In this document: piece after piece, positions 22,707 to 34,159 of the stretch
How the letters are laid out: the number at the start of each line of letters is the position of its first letter
How positions within the stretch are numbered: position 1 is the stretch's first letter
From: Cycas panzhihuaensis
Taxonomy: Eukaryota > Cycadophyta
Assembly: GCA_023213395.1 (NCBI GenBank)
Contig: CM041465.1
Span: forward strand, 191,773,741-191,837,740
DNA length: 64,000 nucleotides
Reading direction: 5' to 3'
Notes under the pieces: model-generated
The model's input: only the letters and a program-made list of their open reading frames with translations
The model's database searches: none
Told to the model about the DNA's origin: nothing
Program-made: the position numbers and the translations under genes

Positions 22707-22717
22707 TTAAGGGGGGA
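22707..22717 (+). other. Polypurine tract of element A
   Basis: ATTAAGGGGGGA directly upstream of the 3' LTR start TATTAAAGTGG. Confidence 0.75.
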
Positions 22718-23009
22718 TATTAAAGTGGCATTATATCCACTTATCCCAACTAATGTAAATGTGGTAAAATATGATGTAATATTATGATATTATTATGGTA
22801 ATGATGCAATACCAATGTAGTATTTGAGGTACTTATGGATCTATATAAAGGTATCCAAAGTCCATTATACCTTATGTTATTCTATATAAATGTAATCCAT
22901 ATTCTATGGTGGGCTTTTCGTAAGGTTTCCCACGTATATTCTACCATGTGCTTGTTTATTTCATGCTCGTTATGTACATAAATGATCTATTTGTCTATGA
23001 TTTCTAACA
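22718..23009 (+). repeat. Element A 3' LTR
   Basis: It matches the 5' LTR at 10778-11081 from TATTAAAGTGGCATTATATC (TG of the start mutated to TA) to GATTTCTAACA. Confidence 0.85.
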
Positions 23010-23894
23010 TTTTGATTCCCACTTTGCAATCAAGCCTAATGAAAAGGCCTCCTTCCATGGGAAGTTGCTCATGGAAATGCTTTATTATATTTTTCATTTC
23101 TTTTTCCTACATTGATTCTTCCCACAAGGTGACTTTCTATGTGATGATCATTTTTTGAAATGTATGTTTGAATTTGAGTGATTTTTAAGAGAATATTTTA
23201 CAAGCTTATCACTAGATATTTATTCCTATGGATCATTTTCCCATGAATTACTTAAAAGTTATAAAGTGTGGCCCATAATCTCATTTTAGTCTTCCCACTT
23301 TTAAGCTTTCCAACTTTCTCTTGAAAATTATCTTGAAGCATAAAGGTATACAATGTGGCTCTTAAAGTCATAGGAACAAAATTAGTAAGAATATAACTTT
23401 GCAAACCTTTCTTCTGCAGGATCATTTCTCGTATGATGACCTCTTATGTGATCATTATCCACTAAGTCAACTTCTTCCTTTAGCAATTTTGTAGAAAAAA
23501 AAATAGTAAGGATGCAAGTTAATAAGAAAAGTGGAGCCCACCATCTTATCCCTTCCATTTGGTCTTTCTATAAATCAATTAAAAGACACTTCAAATATAA
23601 AATGAGTTATCCCTAGGAACTAAGATTGTGGGAACTTAGGATAGCTCATTTATTTGGTCTCTCGTGTACTTATGGTGCTCCCTTATAGGAAAGTATGCTA
23701 TGGAGAAATATTCTTTTGAACTATTTGTGCCTCCCATTATCTTGTCCTTCTTATCTAAGTGAGCCTTATCAGTATCCTCTGTGAATTATTTCTCCCTTAT
23801 ATTGAGGCTTCTACACAATATTTGGTTGTATGGTGAGAATAACCCTATACAACCTAACCTAAGGCCTTTCTAATTAGCGTAAGCCAATTTTTTT
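23010..23894. other. Gene-free stretch
   Basis: No protein, LTR or RNA gene is recognised in this flank of element A. The only structure noted is an imperfect inverted repeat with arms of about 16 bp (23602-23618 and 23635-23649). Confidence 0.4.
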
Positions 23895-24520
<626 letters not shown>

Positions 24521-24739
24521 AATATAATGTTAAAATAAGCATGTAATAGTCTAGTCTAATTGATTTTATTTTAAAAGCCTATGAGACCAATGAGTTTTAT
24601 AAACAAGTAAAGGAAAAATTGTAAAATTAGTAAACTCCAAGCAGTAAATGTCAAATTTGTATATGAATATATAGGTTATGAAATAATGGAAAATGGTATG
24701 TTAACCTGACAACAAAGAATCTATGTGCCATGAGATTCA

Positions 24740-25840
24740 AACATTCATGAATTGATCATCTGCAAAGTGTATGTCATGCCATATGTAGGTCCTCTAGGTT
24801 ATCATAATACCTATGTAGCAATGAAGAAATAATTTCATTAGCTTGGGATGAAAAATGATGTCATAAGTTTTGTAGTAAATTATATGACATGCCAAATGGT
24901 TAAGGTTGAACTTAAACATCTTATAAGTTTATTATAGCCATTGAAAACTTTAGAATAAAAATAGGAGATAATCACCATGGATTTTATCATTGGTCTTCCT
25001 CAGGGTTCTTCAGGAGTATGTTGCCATTATGGTGGTAGTAGAGAAGCTCATAAAGCTTGCACATTCCATCTTAGTTCACACTACCCATACTACCTTGTAT
25101 GTTAGTACTTTCTTTATGAAGGAGATAATGAGATTGTATGGTGTGCCTAAGAGCATTGTGTTAGATAGAGATGTTAAATTCACTTCAAAGTTTAAGAGAT
25201 CCATGTTTCAAAAATTAGGCATAAAGTTAAAGTTTAGCATAACCTACTATCTAAAATTGTTAGGTAAATAGAAAGAGTAAATCAAGTGTTAGAAGACTTG
25301 CTTTAGATGTATATAATGAAATAACCAACTAGTTAGTAGAGCCACCTCCATTTGGCTAAATTTGCCTATACTAATGCAACCCATACCTCTTTGGGTATGA
25401 GTCCTTTTGATGCATTGTATAGTAGAAACTATAGCATGCCTATTAGCTAGGAGAACGTAGAAGACACATACATGTTAGGGCTAGACATAATATAGGAAAT
25501 AGAGAGGCAACTAGTTAGCATTAGACAATAGTTGAAGGTAACCCAAAATAGGCAAAAAAGCTATGCTGACCTAAAGAGAATAATAAGGTAATTCTAGTTG
25601 GAGTTCATATATTTCTATGGGTAAGACCCAAGCATAACTCACTTAGCTTAGACATGTATAACAAGCTCTCATTGAGATACTATAGTCCGTTTGAGATCTT
25701 AGAACAAATAAGATAAGTTGCCTATAATATTTCCTTTCCATTTAATCTTTAAATTCATAATGTATTCTAGGTTTTATTGCTAAAGAAGTATGTGCTAGAT
25801 TCAAAGCATATGTTTGAATGGACTAATCTTGTAACAAGAC
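24740..25840 (+). pseudogene. Gypsy integrase of element G
   Basis: The zinc-binding part is at about 24780-24905 (GMKNDVISFVVNYMTCQ). The core has IITMDFIIGLPQ (first Asp), MVVVEKLIKLAH, IVLDRDVKFTSKF (second Asp), then a decayed stretch and RVNQVLEDL-like sequence containing the Glu region. Next come FAYTNATHTSLGMSPFDALY and RQKSYADLKR. The C-terminal domain has YSPFEILEQIR and IHNVF...LLKKYVLDSKHMFEW. The order and wording are those of common chromoviruses. Several frameshifts and stops are present. Confidence 0.9.
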
Positions 25841-25843
25841 AGT

Positions 25844-26005
25844 TTTGATTTTGAAGAAGAACCCTTAAAGATATAAGATTAGAGGGAGAGAATGTTTTAG
25901 AATGGGAGCTTTAGGCAAGTGGAAGTGCAATGGAAGTATCTAATATTAAAAGAGGTAATTTAGCAGTTGGAAAATGACATGCAATAGTAGTATCCTCATT
26001 TATTT
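25844..26005 (+). pseudogene. Chromodomain of element G
   Basis: It begins FDFEEEPLKI, continues after stops with RERMF and NGSFRQVEVQWKY, and ends YPHLF at 26005. This is the usual order for chromovirus chromodomains, including the conserved V-QWK centre and the terminal PHLF. Such domains steer integration by binding histone marks. The Trp usual near KEVI is replaced by a stop. Confidence 0.75.
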
Positions 26006-26044
26006 ATAGTAAGAAGAAGTTGTATCAAGGATGATGCTTTTGTG

Positions 26045-26057
26045 AAGGGGAGAGGGA
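26045..26057 (+). other. Polypurine tract of element G
   Basis: AAGGGGAGAGGGA directly before TGTAAGGACC, the LTR start. Confidence 0.75.
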
Positions 26058-26914
26058 TGTAAGGACCTAGTTATTTAACCATCCTTAGTCATGCATAGCT
26101 CTAAGAAATATATAAAGTATATATTTTCTTTCTAGTTATATTTATCCCATGTGAGGTGAATGCACAATTTATTCTTCATCAAGTGTGGGGATGTACCATT
26201 GTAATTATCTAGCTTAGTAAGTATTTATGGGTAAAGATTGTAGTCCCTCTAGACTTAAGTTATTTGTCTTTTTTCTTTTTTTTAACACCTTACCTAATAT
26301 AAGATCACTCTTTATTTATTTCTTGTATAATAGAAAAACAACTAGATTATTCAAATCAATAGTACAAATAGGGGAGCACATGATATGAGTGAGGGAAGAA
26401 TAAGGGAAAACTGAATGTAAGGGTAGGTGTTATATTTAGATACCTTCATGACTTCTTTGGGGTACAAGATTTACTTATCCATCATAGAATTTATCAAGGA
26501 TGAAGCTACTAAGTAAAGAGGAGATTTTCGACTTTTCAGCAGTGGTGGAATACTAAAAATGGATGTTAGAGAGAAAAGTTATGAATATTTAAAATGGACC
26601 TTTGAATAGGGTTTTTCCATAGAATATAAACTTGCAAGTGGATCACTGAAGGTGGATTTAGGAAGATTAAGACATAAAATTGTAAATTAAAGTAGCGCAT
26701 AAAGGCTTTCTCATAAATTTATAAATGAGTCATTAAGTGGGAACTTTTGGATATCAGTTTGCAAAGTTATAAACATAAAGGATGCAAGTAATAACCCCCT
26801 TATAATTTTGCAAGTGGAACACTAAGTGGAGACATAGAAAAAATAAGTTGTGAAATTGTGAAGTGACATCATTCATAAAGAGTCTTTCATGAATTTATAC
26901 ATAGAACAGTGAGT
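26058..26914 (+). repeat. 3' LTR of element G (right end not defined)
   Basis: The start TGTAAGGACCTAG follows a good polypurine tract. No partner LTR is visible, and the right end is obscured by the microinversion that begins at 26915, so the end given is only the last base before that break. The second half holds a diverged tandem repeat (26632-26914). Confidence 0.55.
26632..26914 (+). repeat. Diverged tandem repeat, period about 176 bp
   Basis: TTGCAAGTGG at 26632 and again at 26808 each start a unit. Both units continue with an ACTAAGTGG-like word, an AAATTGT run, CATAAAG with a CTTTC run, and ATTTATA. The second unit is cut by the inversion junction. Confidence 0.65.
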
Positions 26915-27740
26915 GTTTATTTCATTTATTATTTATTATCTATGCATCATACTTATATCATGTTTACATTTATATTTTCATTATGGTTTCAAAGATAATC
27001 TTTGAATCCTTATTTTAATAAGAAGCTCTGTTTTTCTCTTCCTTTACTGACTAAACCCTCCCCTCTTGGTGAGTTAATTTGTTATCATTAATACTATCAA
27101 GTCTTAGTGGGTGGTTTTGCCCTATAGTGGATGTATTAGGGCTTGTAGTTAATGTAGTTGAGTAACTACCCTCCATCTTCTTATCTAAGTATGCATCCTC
27201 CTTCTCATCTTAGCATATTGGCACTTTCAATGTGTACCCTATGAATCTGGTTTGACACTATTTTATCCATTGACAAGAATGTTTTCGTGAAATTATGAGT
27301 GCCTACTAGTTATGCTCTTACTTTATCTCATTGCATTACCGACTTTAAGCTTAAACATATACATCACATTTGTTTAGATAATTTATTATTTTTATCTAAT
27401 AATATAGGTATGCGATCAAGGATTCCATTACATCTAGAATCAATCAAATTTGACCTCAAATAAGTGAGTTTGATCATTCTTATCAAGGACATAAATTAAG
27501 ATTTTTCCTTTATAAATCCTTTGTTTTGTAATTTCACAATCATATATGTGTACGTTTGGTCTTAGTGATTTGTTTATAAAATTGCGAAAGGAGTTTTTTT
27601 ATTTGTGCATTATATTTTATGTCTTCAAATTTTGTTCATGTGTATTTTCCACTTGGTGGCTCATTTTCGAGTTTATAAAAGATTTGCTTTTGCCTATCAT
27701 CGTTTTATTTCACAATTTTAGAACTTTGGTGTTATAATCT
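26915..27740. other. Microinversion carrying the left LTR tip and TSD of element F
   Basis: 26915-27020 is the reverse complement of the first 106 bp of the right LTR of element F (30025-30130). The next five bases are AGAAG, reverse complement CTTCT, identical to the CTTCT that follows the right LTR (30405-30409). The left LTR at 27741 lacks exactly this outer part. Turning this segment over places target-site copy, LTR tip and remaining LTR in the proper order, apart from about 90 bp missing at the junction. The rest of the segment (27026-27740) has no recognisable gene. Confidence 0.7.
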
Positions 27741-27931
27741 TACTTATAGTACAATTGACCTTATACTTGTCCAACTAAGTGAAAGAACCCTTAAGTCCAC
27801 AAATAGGATGATTACATGAATAGGTATGCACCCATGTACACATCTCGACATTACAATAAAATATACCTATAAGAGTTAAGGGAGACACTTAACAAAATAC
27901 ATAAACCAACATTAAACATTATTTTTTAACA
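27741..27931 (-). repeat. Element F 3' LTR (left), truncated
   Basis: It matches the inner half of 30025-30404 from CTTATAGTAC to TTTTTTAACA. The outer 106 bp lie inverted at 26915-27020. Confidence 0.8.
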
Positions 27932-30012
27932 CCTCTCCCCCATAATATTTAATGTCGCATCTGTATATTATATAGAAATCTACTATAACAAATGGATATT
28001 GGCTCAATGTGGTACTAATTATATTTACAAGCTATAAATAAAAATCTACTAAAGTCCATATGAAGAAAGATCCATCTACCAGAATGCATGGGTAACTAGC
28101 CATTGCAACCATTAACTGTATAGGAACCTCCTTTGGATATGTGGTTCAATCAACCTTAATCAACTTTATTTTGTGAACAAGTCTACTTGGTGAATGAGTT
28201 GAGTACTAAAATAGTCTCATTCATGTTTAAGGAAATCAATTTGTGGTTCTATCATTCTCCTTTGAGGCAACTAATTTGTGGTTCCTTGAGTAAGATACAC
28301 CTTGAAACCTATGAGGTTCTACAAGGATAAATATGGACATCACTTAGAGTTTAAGCCTCTAAGTTTACTAATAACTAAAAACACTTTTATGAAGCATCTT
28401 CTACTACAAATCAATAATATAGCTACCTGCAAGCAAACACTAGATGTGATTTTATATGAAAGAACTCCCATAAGTATAAAAAGGATTCCTAAGAGTCTTT
28501 ATACTATCATAGATGAGAAATTTTTACTTAAATTTAAACCAAACATATATATTATTGCTTCAAAATATAAAAATGACTTTACCATGCTATTAGGAATGGT
28601 AAAAAATTATAGGGTATGTGAAACTAGACCTGAAAATATCATGAAATGCATATTTTATAAAGTTTTGACCATTTACGTGAACTTTATTGATTAAAATAAT
28701 GAGCCTCTAAATTTCAAACTATGCCTTGCGACCACCCATTTGAACTATCTTGAAATAACAAATCCAACATAATTGATGACACTGAATTCTGACATTCTAG
28801 TGAGAAGTTATAAAGGAAAAAACATTAGTAGGTCATAAACAATTATGTGATCCTTAACAAATTGTATTCAAGCTTCAAAAATTATCAAATATCAAATAAT
28901 ATTTAAGGAAAAAAAAAGATTTAATTTAATTAACTCTATTTTAGAGTCCACCCTCTTTCTACTTAACCCTCGATCCCATAGGCTTACAATGTGACCTCCT
29001 ACTAATAGGAAAACCTAGCCCCCGAATTTGAAGATATATTAAATTCAATCAAATTTCTTATAACATTTGCAATTGTTTTAGGGTTCAAAAAAATCATTTC
29101 TAAACAATTCAAATAACTATGCAAAAAAATATACAAACATGTCTATCAGCAAGATGAATTTCTGCGCCAAGTCGTGAACAAATTAGATCGTAACTATACA
29201 TGATATAACAAATGAATTTTTGTAATAGGTCATGAATAAAATGGACCACAACTATATGTGATTATCATCAATGGGTGCAAGTGTGATCAAGTGATGCAAC
29301 CAGTCACATTCTTCAAGAGTATGGCTGTGAGTAGGGAGCGACAGATAGGGACTATATCTAGGTAATAAATGGGGCGGATTCGATTTCTATAGCAAGGAAA
29401 ATCTAAATAGTAAGCATGATTGATTTGATCTCTATTATGGATGGATGACTATGATATAGAATCCTCAACTTGAAAGAAACTTGACCATATCCATTAATGA
29501 TTCAAAGTTATGGGCCCTAGTTATAGTTGGACTATTGTGTGGAGGTTATAACCACAAGATGGTCTTTTAGACACAAACCCAAGATTGTTAACATTTGTAA
29601 TTCAATCACATAGTGGGGGCACTTCTCAGACATAATATATTATAGCTTAAGCAAGGGGCAACTTTAAGTTCATAATGGACAAATCTATGGACTGGAGATG
29701 AGATAACAAAAGGGTATTTTTACCTTAGACTGACAGTTGTTTCTACATGTATAGCAAGGTATTTTTCATTTTATTTCATGGCTACGAGCAATTCGTGTAG
29801 TAGTCTAAAAAGCATATTTCATACCCTATTATTCTTCTATTCTTTTATGTGATGGCAATTCTCTATTTCAATGTGAAACGGCCATGGATGCTAGGGTGGC
29901 TATATAGTAGGTTATTCAACTCCACCAACATTTGCTTGCAGGTTCTTGAACAAGTTCAAAGATTTTGATTAACAAGATCTTCACCTCACCATTGTAGCTT
30001 GGATTCAACCCT

Positions 30013-30024
30013 GCTCCGATGCCA
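30013..30024 (-). other. tRNA-iMet primer-binding site of element F
   Basis: The plus strand reads GCTCCGATGCCA; its complement TGGCATCGGAGC differs from TGGTATCAGAGC at two positions. It abuts the LTR start TGTTAAAATAAGG. Confidence 0.75.
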
Positions 30025-30404
30025 TGTTAAAATAAGGATTCAAATATTACCTTTGAAACCATAATAAAAATATAAATGGAAATATGGTATAAGAATGAGG
30101 CATGAATAATAAATAATAAATGAAATAAACAAAAGATAAAGTATGTATAATATACGAGACAATAATGATGTGGGAAAATTATCACCTTCTAAATTATTGC
30201 ATTAAGCATGAACACATACTTATAGTATAACTAAGCTTATACGTATCTAATCAAGTGAAAGAACCCTTAAGTCCACCTGTGATAATTACATGAATAGGTG
30301 TGCACCCATGTACATATATTAATATTACAATAAAATATATCTATGAGAATTAAAAGGACACTTAACAAAATATATAAACCAACATTAAACATTATGTTTT
30401 AACA
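30025..30404 (-). repeat. Element F 5' LTR (right), complete
   Basis: 380 bp from TGTTAAAATAAGG to ATGTTTTAACA. It is followed by CTTCT (30405-30409), the target-site copy. Confidence 0.8.
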
Positions 30405-30409
30405 CTTCT

Positions 30410-31599
30410 TCTATATTTTTGCATCATCATCCTTCTGGAGAAAATTTTTGGGTGAGATAATGAAAGTTAAAGCATTAAACAAAGGTGACAAGAAGCCAAG
30501 AACAACTAAAGACCTTTGGGGCTAAGATTAGTTCTCAAGACTAGTTCTTTTCGAGATGATATAGGGGAGATACTTCAATCTCTCAATGGTGCTTTTATAA
30601 ACCTTCTATGGTTGAATTTCATAAAAGTTGGTTTAGGTGAGTGTTGTATAATCATACCCTGGGGTAGTATTCTAGAACAAACAATTCAACTCACGTTAGA
30701 GTCTCTTAAAGTTTATCTCCACCCCATGTAATGAATAAGTTTGGTAAGTGGCATGAATATGTGTGTCGATTATTATATCAAACTCATTGGATTGTTTTGA
30801 TGGTGCTCAATTTTAATTGACATATGAGGTTTGTATTGAGAAAGTCCCCTCTATGTTATGAAATGAATTTGGGTTAAGTGAGTCCCATTTCCTTTGAAAT
30901 TATGGCAAGAATTTAGGTTGAGTAAGTCCCCTCCTTATTCTTGTTCTTCTTCTTATATGCATGAGTAATGGCTATAGGGTATGGATTTACAACCTTATCA
31001 TGGATGAGTGATAGTTTAGTATGAAACCCATAACCTTATTATGGTGAGATCTAGTGATGATACATGTAGGGTTATCAGTTATACAATGCATGGTGTGGGA
31101 TACATGGATCACATAGAGAGATATCTAATGAGATTAATTCTACTGGAATTTCTAGATTTGGCTGTATAAATTAAGTGCAGTCAGAAAGCTCATATATTTT
31201 AGCAGTATCTATTTATAAATTTATGAGCAAAGAATTCATTTAGGATGAGATATAGGTTTGTGAGCTTAGTAACATACTATCACTCTAGTATTCATATTAT
31301 GTGCTCTCACTTGGGGGTGATTTCCTCCTAGGAATTCAATTAGTTCGGTAGTGAATATGTTTGAGTAAACTAGTTGGTCCTTTTTACAATCAAGTTATAT
31401 GAATGATGATCAAATGATGAATTATATTACTTTAACACTTATCCTCTTTTTTGAAATACTACTATTAGGAATGTATTTTGCATTCTATTATACACACATG
31501 TAAAACTCTAATTTAAGCTTCCATAGTTCAAGTAGTGTAACTAGTGTTGGCTTTGTTAGTAAACTCAAGTGAGTCACAACTAAGTGGGGTCATAACTAA
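30410..31599. other. Gene-free stretch upstream of element H
   Basis: No domain is recognised. Around 30820-30950 a loose direct repeat contains GTAAGTCCC/GTGAGTCCC words. It may include the eroded LTR, leader or gag of the Tat element that follows, but I cannot show it. Confidence 0.35.
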
Positions 31600-31860
31600 C
31601 CCTTGGTTAAAGTGGGAGAGGAGGGTATGATAATAAAGACTTTGGGATTTGAGTTCAATAAAACTCAACATATCCAAGGATTAGATTTTAAAGTAGTCCC
31701 CACTATAAGCAAAATTAGGCACTTAGTTATTAACATGGCTACCTATCCCAAAGTTCTTGTAATAATTTTGGTTATGGTGGTGGATATTTTCCCCATTTAT
31801 GGGTTACTTCTAGGTCAAGAATAAGTCCATGAAATAGGTTCCATATCGAATATCATAGTG
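31600..31860 (+). pseudogene. Gypsy protease of element H
   Basis: VMVVDIFPIYGLLLGQ (31771-31818) matches the conserved C-terminal part of Tat/Athila proteases, normally followed by a Ser-Trp motif and an IPV stretch. The latter survives as SIPIPKEE near 31890. The catalytic Asp motif expected about 60-70 residues earlier is not recognisable. Confidence 0.65.
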
Positions 31861-32074
31861 GAAAACATCACTTTTCTAGTTGGAAGGGACTCAATTTCCA
31901 TTCCCAAGGAAGAAAGGCATGCAGATCATGGGCAAACTAAGAAGGAAATTATGTAAATGTATAATATGACCCAAGTTAAACAAAGACATCTACAGTCTTG
32001 GTTGAGACTAACGAGGGACTTTATACCTCTAAAAAAGATTGGTTCTATGTTGATCTTAGGAGGAAGGATTTGGT

Positions 32075-32560
32075 TTAGATCCTTCACTTTGATGGAGCAA
32101 AATCTAGAGTTGGAGGAGGAGCTAGAATTACCATTCAAATCTCTAATTAGTAGAGTTTTTCCTTTTCTTATAAATTGGCATCTAATTGTACTAATGATGA
32201 TGCTCGATTATGAAGCTTAAATTTTACGCCATCACAAATCCCTTAATATAAAGTTTAAACTTTTACAACCTTAAGGTGACTTTAAGCTAATTATGGACTT
32301 AAAGGTTGAAGAACTATAAACAATGTGTTTGGTAATTACTCAAAGAATTTGAGACATTCTTAATTTAACACACCCCAATCGTGGAGAATCAATTGACTAA
32401 TTCACTGGCTATGATAGCCTCAATGCTCAATGTCAATCCAAATTCAATTCATAGTTAACATTTGATTGAAATAACAACTAAAGCATTCATTCCTAATAAT
32501 ATAGAGCACTAGCATATCTTGGAAAATGGTAGCTAAATTCTCCTATTTATCAAAGAAGAA
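32075..32560 (+). pseudogene. Extra (archaeal-type) RNase H of element H
   Basis: Tat-lineage gypsy elements carry a second RNase H captured from a cellular-type source. Here FDGAKSRVGGGARI (FDGA at 32088-32099) is followed by FSFSYKLASNCTND. Then, across frames, GDFKLIM stands for the usual GDSELIV, and the end ENQLTNSLAMIASML (SLAMIAS at 32402-32422) matches the end of the fold. It lies between protease and RT. Stops replace residues in the middle. Confidence 0.75.
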
Positions 32561-32599
32561 AATGAATTCATTGACCTACCAAAACAAGACTAACTATAG

Positions 32600-33600
32600 A
32601 TGGAAAAGAAGTTAAATTAACATAAAATAAAGTTCCTAAAGGATTGATTTCCCTTGAACCTTTATTTAATATTAATGAGTTACCTAAGTTTAAAATATAT
32701 AAGGAGAAATATTTTGAAAGAATAGTACAAGATGGAATTAGGACAAATATTAGCACTCAAAAAAATCTAAAGATAATTTCCATTGGCAAGGAATATATGT
32801 AAGTAGAGAAAAATGTAATAGTATCTCTTTATTGTAAATTTACAGGCATATTTACTTAGACATATTGAGACTTAAGACTTTTCAATCACAAGGTCATTTA
32901 GTATAACATACCATTAAAAGTTTGGACCAAACCTTTTAGGTAGAAGCCTAGAGAGCTATAAGTCCCAAGCTAAGGGATTTAATTTGGAAGGAGATTCACA
33001 AGCTTTGGTAGTCAAATATCATTTTCTAATAAGATACTCCACCTAGGTGGCTAATTTAGTTCCATTAAAAAAAAGAAGAGTAACATAAGGTCGTTTGTTG
33101 CTTTTTAAAATCTAAATAAGAAGTCACTTAAACAAAATTATCCTCTCCCTAAGATGGAGAAGATTTTATAAACAATTGCAAGGTCAAAGATAATACTTTT
33201 GTTGGATAGATTTTTGGGATATAATTAGATCTTGATATCTGAAAAGGACCACTTAAAGATAACATTTACAACCATTTGGGGAAATTTTGTATATAAGAAG
33301 ATGACTTTTGGCCTAATCAATGTAGGGTGTAACTTTTTAAAGGGCCATGAGCCATAATTTTAAAGACCTAATAGTAGTCATCATTATGATATACCTTGAT
33401 AACATGATAATGTTTTCAAAGGATCTAGTTGATCATATAAAGCATCTAAGGAAGGTTTTCCAAAGAAGATGGTGTCTAAAGTAAATGTGGGAAATTTTCT
33501 TGGTTATATTATATTAAAAGAAGAAACTCTAATTTATCACAGGCATATCATGGCCATAAAGGAGGTAACACTCTCTACAAATAAGAAGCGAGTTCAAGAT
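32600..33600 (+). pseudogene. Gypsy reverse transcriptase of element H
   Basis: The connector PKGLISLEPLFNINELPK is followed by the RT: IRYST then VANLV (about 33020-33060), LNKKSLKQNYPLPKMEKIL, LLDRFLGYN and ITFTTIWGNFVYKKMTFGL. The catalytic box reads YLDN (33393-33404), with the second Asp changed to Asn. FLGYIILKEET and DFFRMIKFYKHS follow. Frameshifts separate most blocks. Confidence 0.85.
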
Positions 33601-33689
33601 TTCTTTAGAATGATTAAATTCTATAAACATTCATCCACGACTACATAAGGATCGCTCTTCTTATTAATATGCCTCTAAAGGAGGTTGAT

Positions 33690-34150
33690 TTCAATTGCCT
33701 AAAGAAGCAAAATAGATCTTCCATCAAGTTAAGGACTATATTTCAAAATCTTATATTTTAGTAAATCCTAATTTTGGAAAAGATTTCATCTTATATTTAT
33801 ATTGTTCAAATGGAGTACATGCAATAATGTTGATATAGAAGGATGACAAAGATAAAGAGAAACTAATAACATTTCTAAGTAAGGTACTAAAAATTATTAG
33901 TTAAGATACTCAGAGATAGAAAAATAAGCTTATACCTTAGACCTTAGTTAAGAATATAGAGGATTTCAAGCCCTACATCATTCATAATGATACCATAACA
34001 CATATTCTATATCTCTTGTAAAGGCTATTATAAATTAAGTAAAACCCATTAAGAGATGGGTTAAATGGTTTGCTAAAATTTAGGAATTTGATGTTGATAT
34101 CAAACCTATTTGGCTAGTAATGGATTAGGGTCTATGTAAACTTTTAACAG
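33690..34150 (+). pseudogene. Gypsy RNase H of element H
   Basis: ILVNPNFGKDFILYLYCSNG starts the domain. It continues through KEKLITFLSKVLKII, a decayed centre, and FDVDIKPIWLVM then GLCKLLTEDQ, which is the tether sequence before integrase in this lineage. Stops and a frameshift are present. Confidence 0.75.
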
Positions 34151-34159
34151 AAGACCAAG

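Larger units (their letters stand above)
27741..30404 (-). mobile_element. Element F: small non-autonomous LTR element
   Basis: The left LTR (27741-27931, truncated) and right LTR (30025-30404) flank about 2.1 kb. On the minus strand the PBS (complement of GCTCCGATGCCA, 30013-30024) follows the right LTR, and a polypurine tract (complement of CCTCTCCCCCAT, 27932-27943) precedes the left one. No gag or pol is recognised on either strand. One uninterrupted 130-codon frame lies on the opposite strand (28302-28694) and resembles nothing I know; it may be chance. Target-site duplication CTTCT is supported via the adjacent inversion. Confidence 0.75.

Noticed and set aside
23602-23649. Imperfect inverted repeat, possible hairpin or small DNA transposon
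   Set aside because: Arms are only about 16 bp with mismatches and there is no target-site duplication or internal sequence; too weak to call.
28302-28694. 130-codon ORF on the plus strand inside element F
   Set aside because: It is antisense to the element, has no recognisable domain, and lies in AT-rich sequence where chance frames of this length are plausible. Mentioned only under element F.
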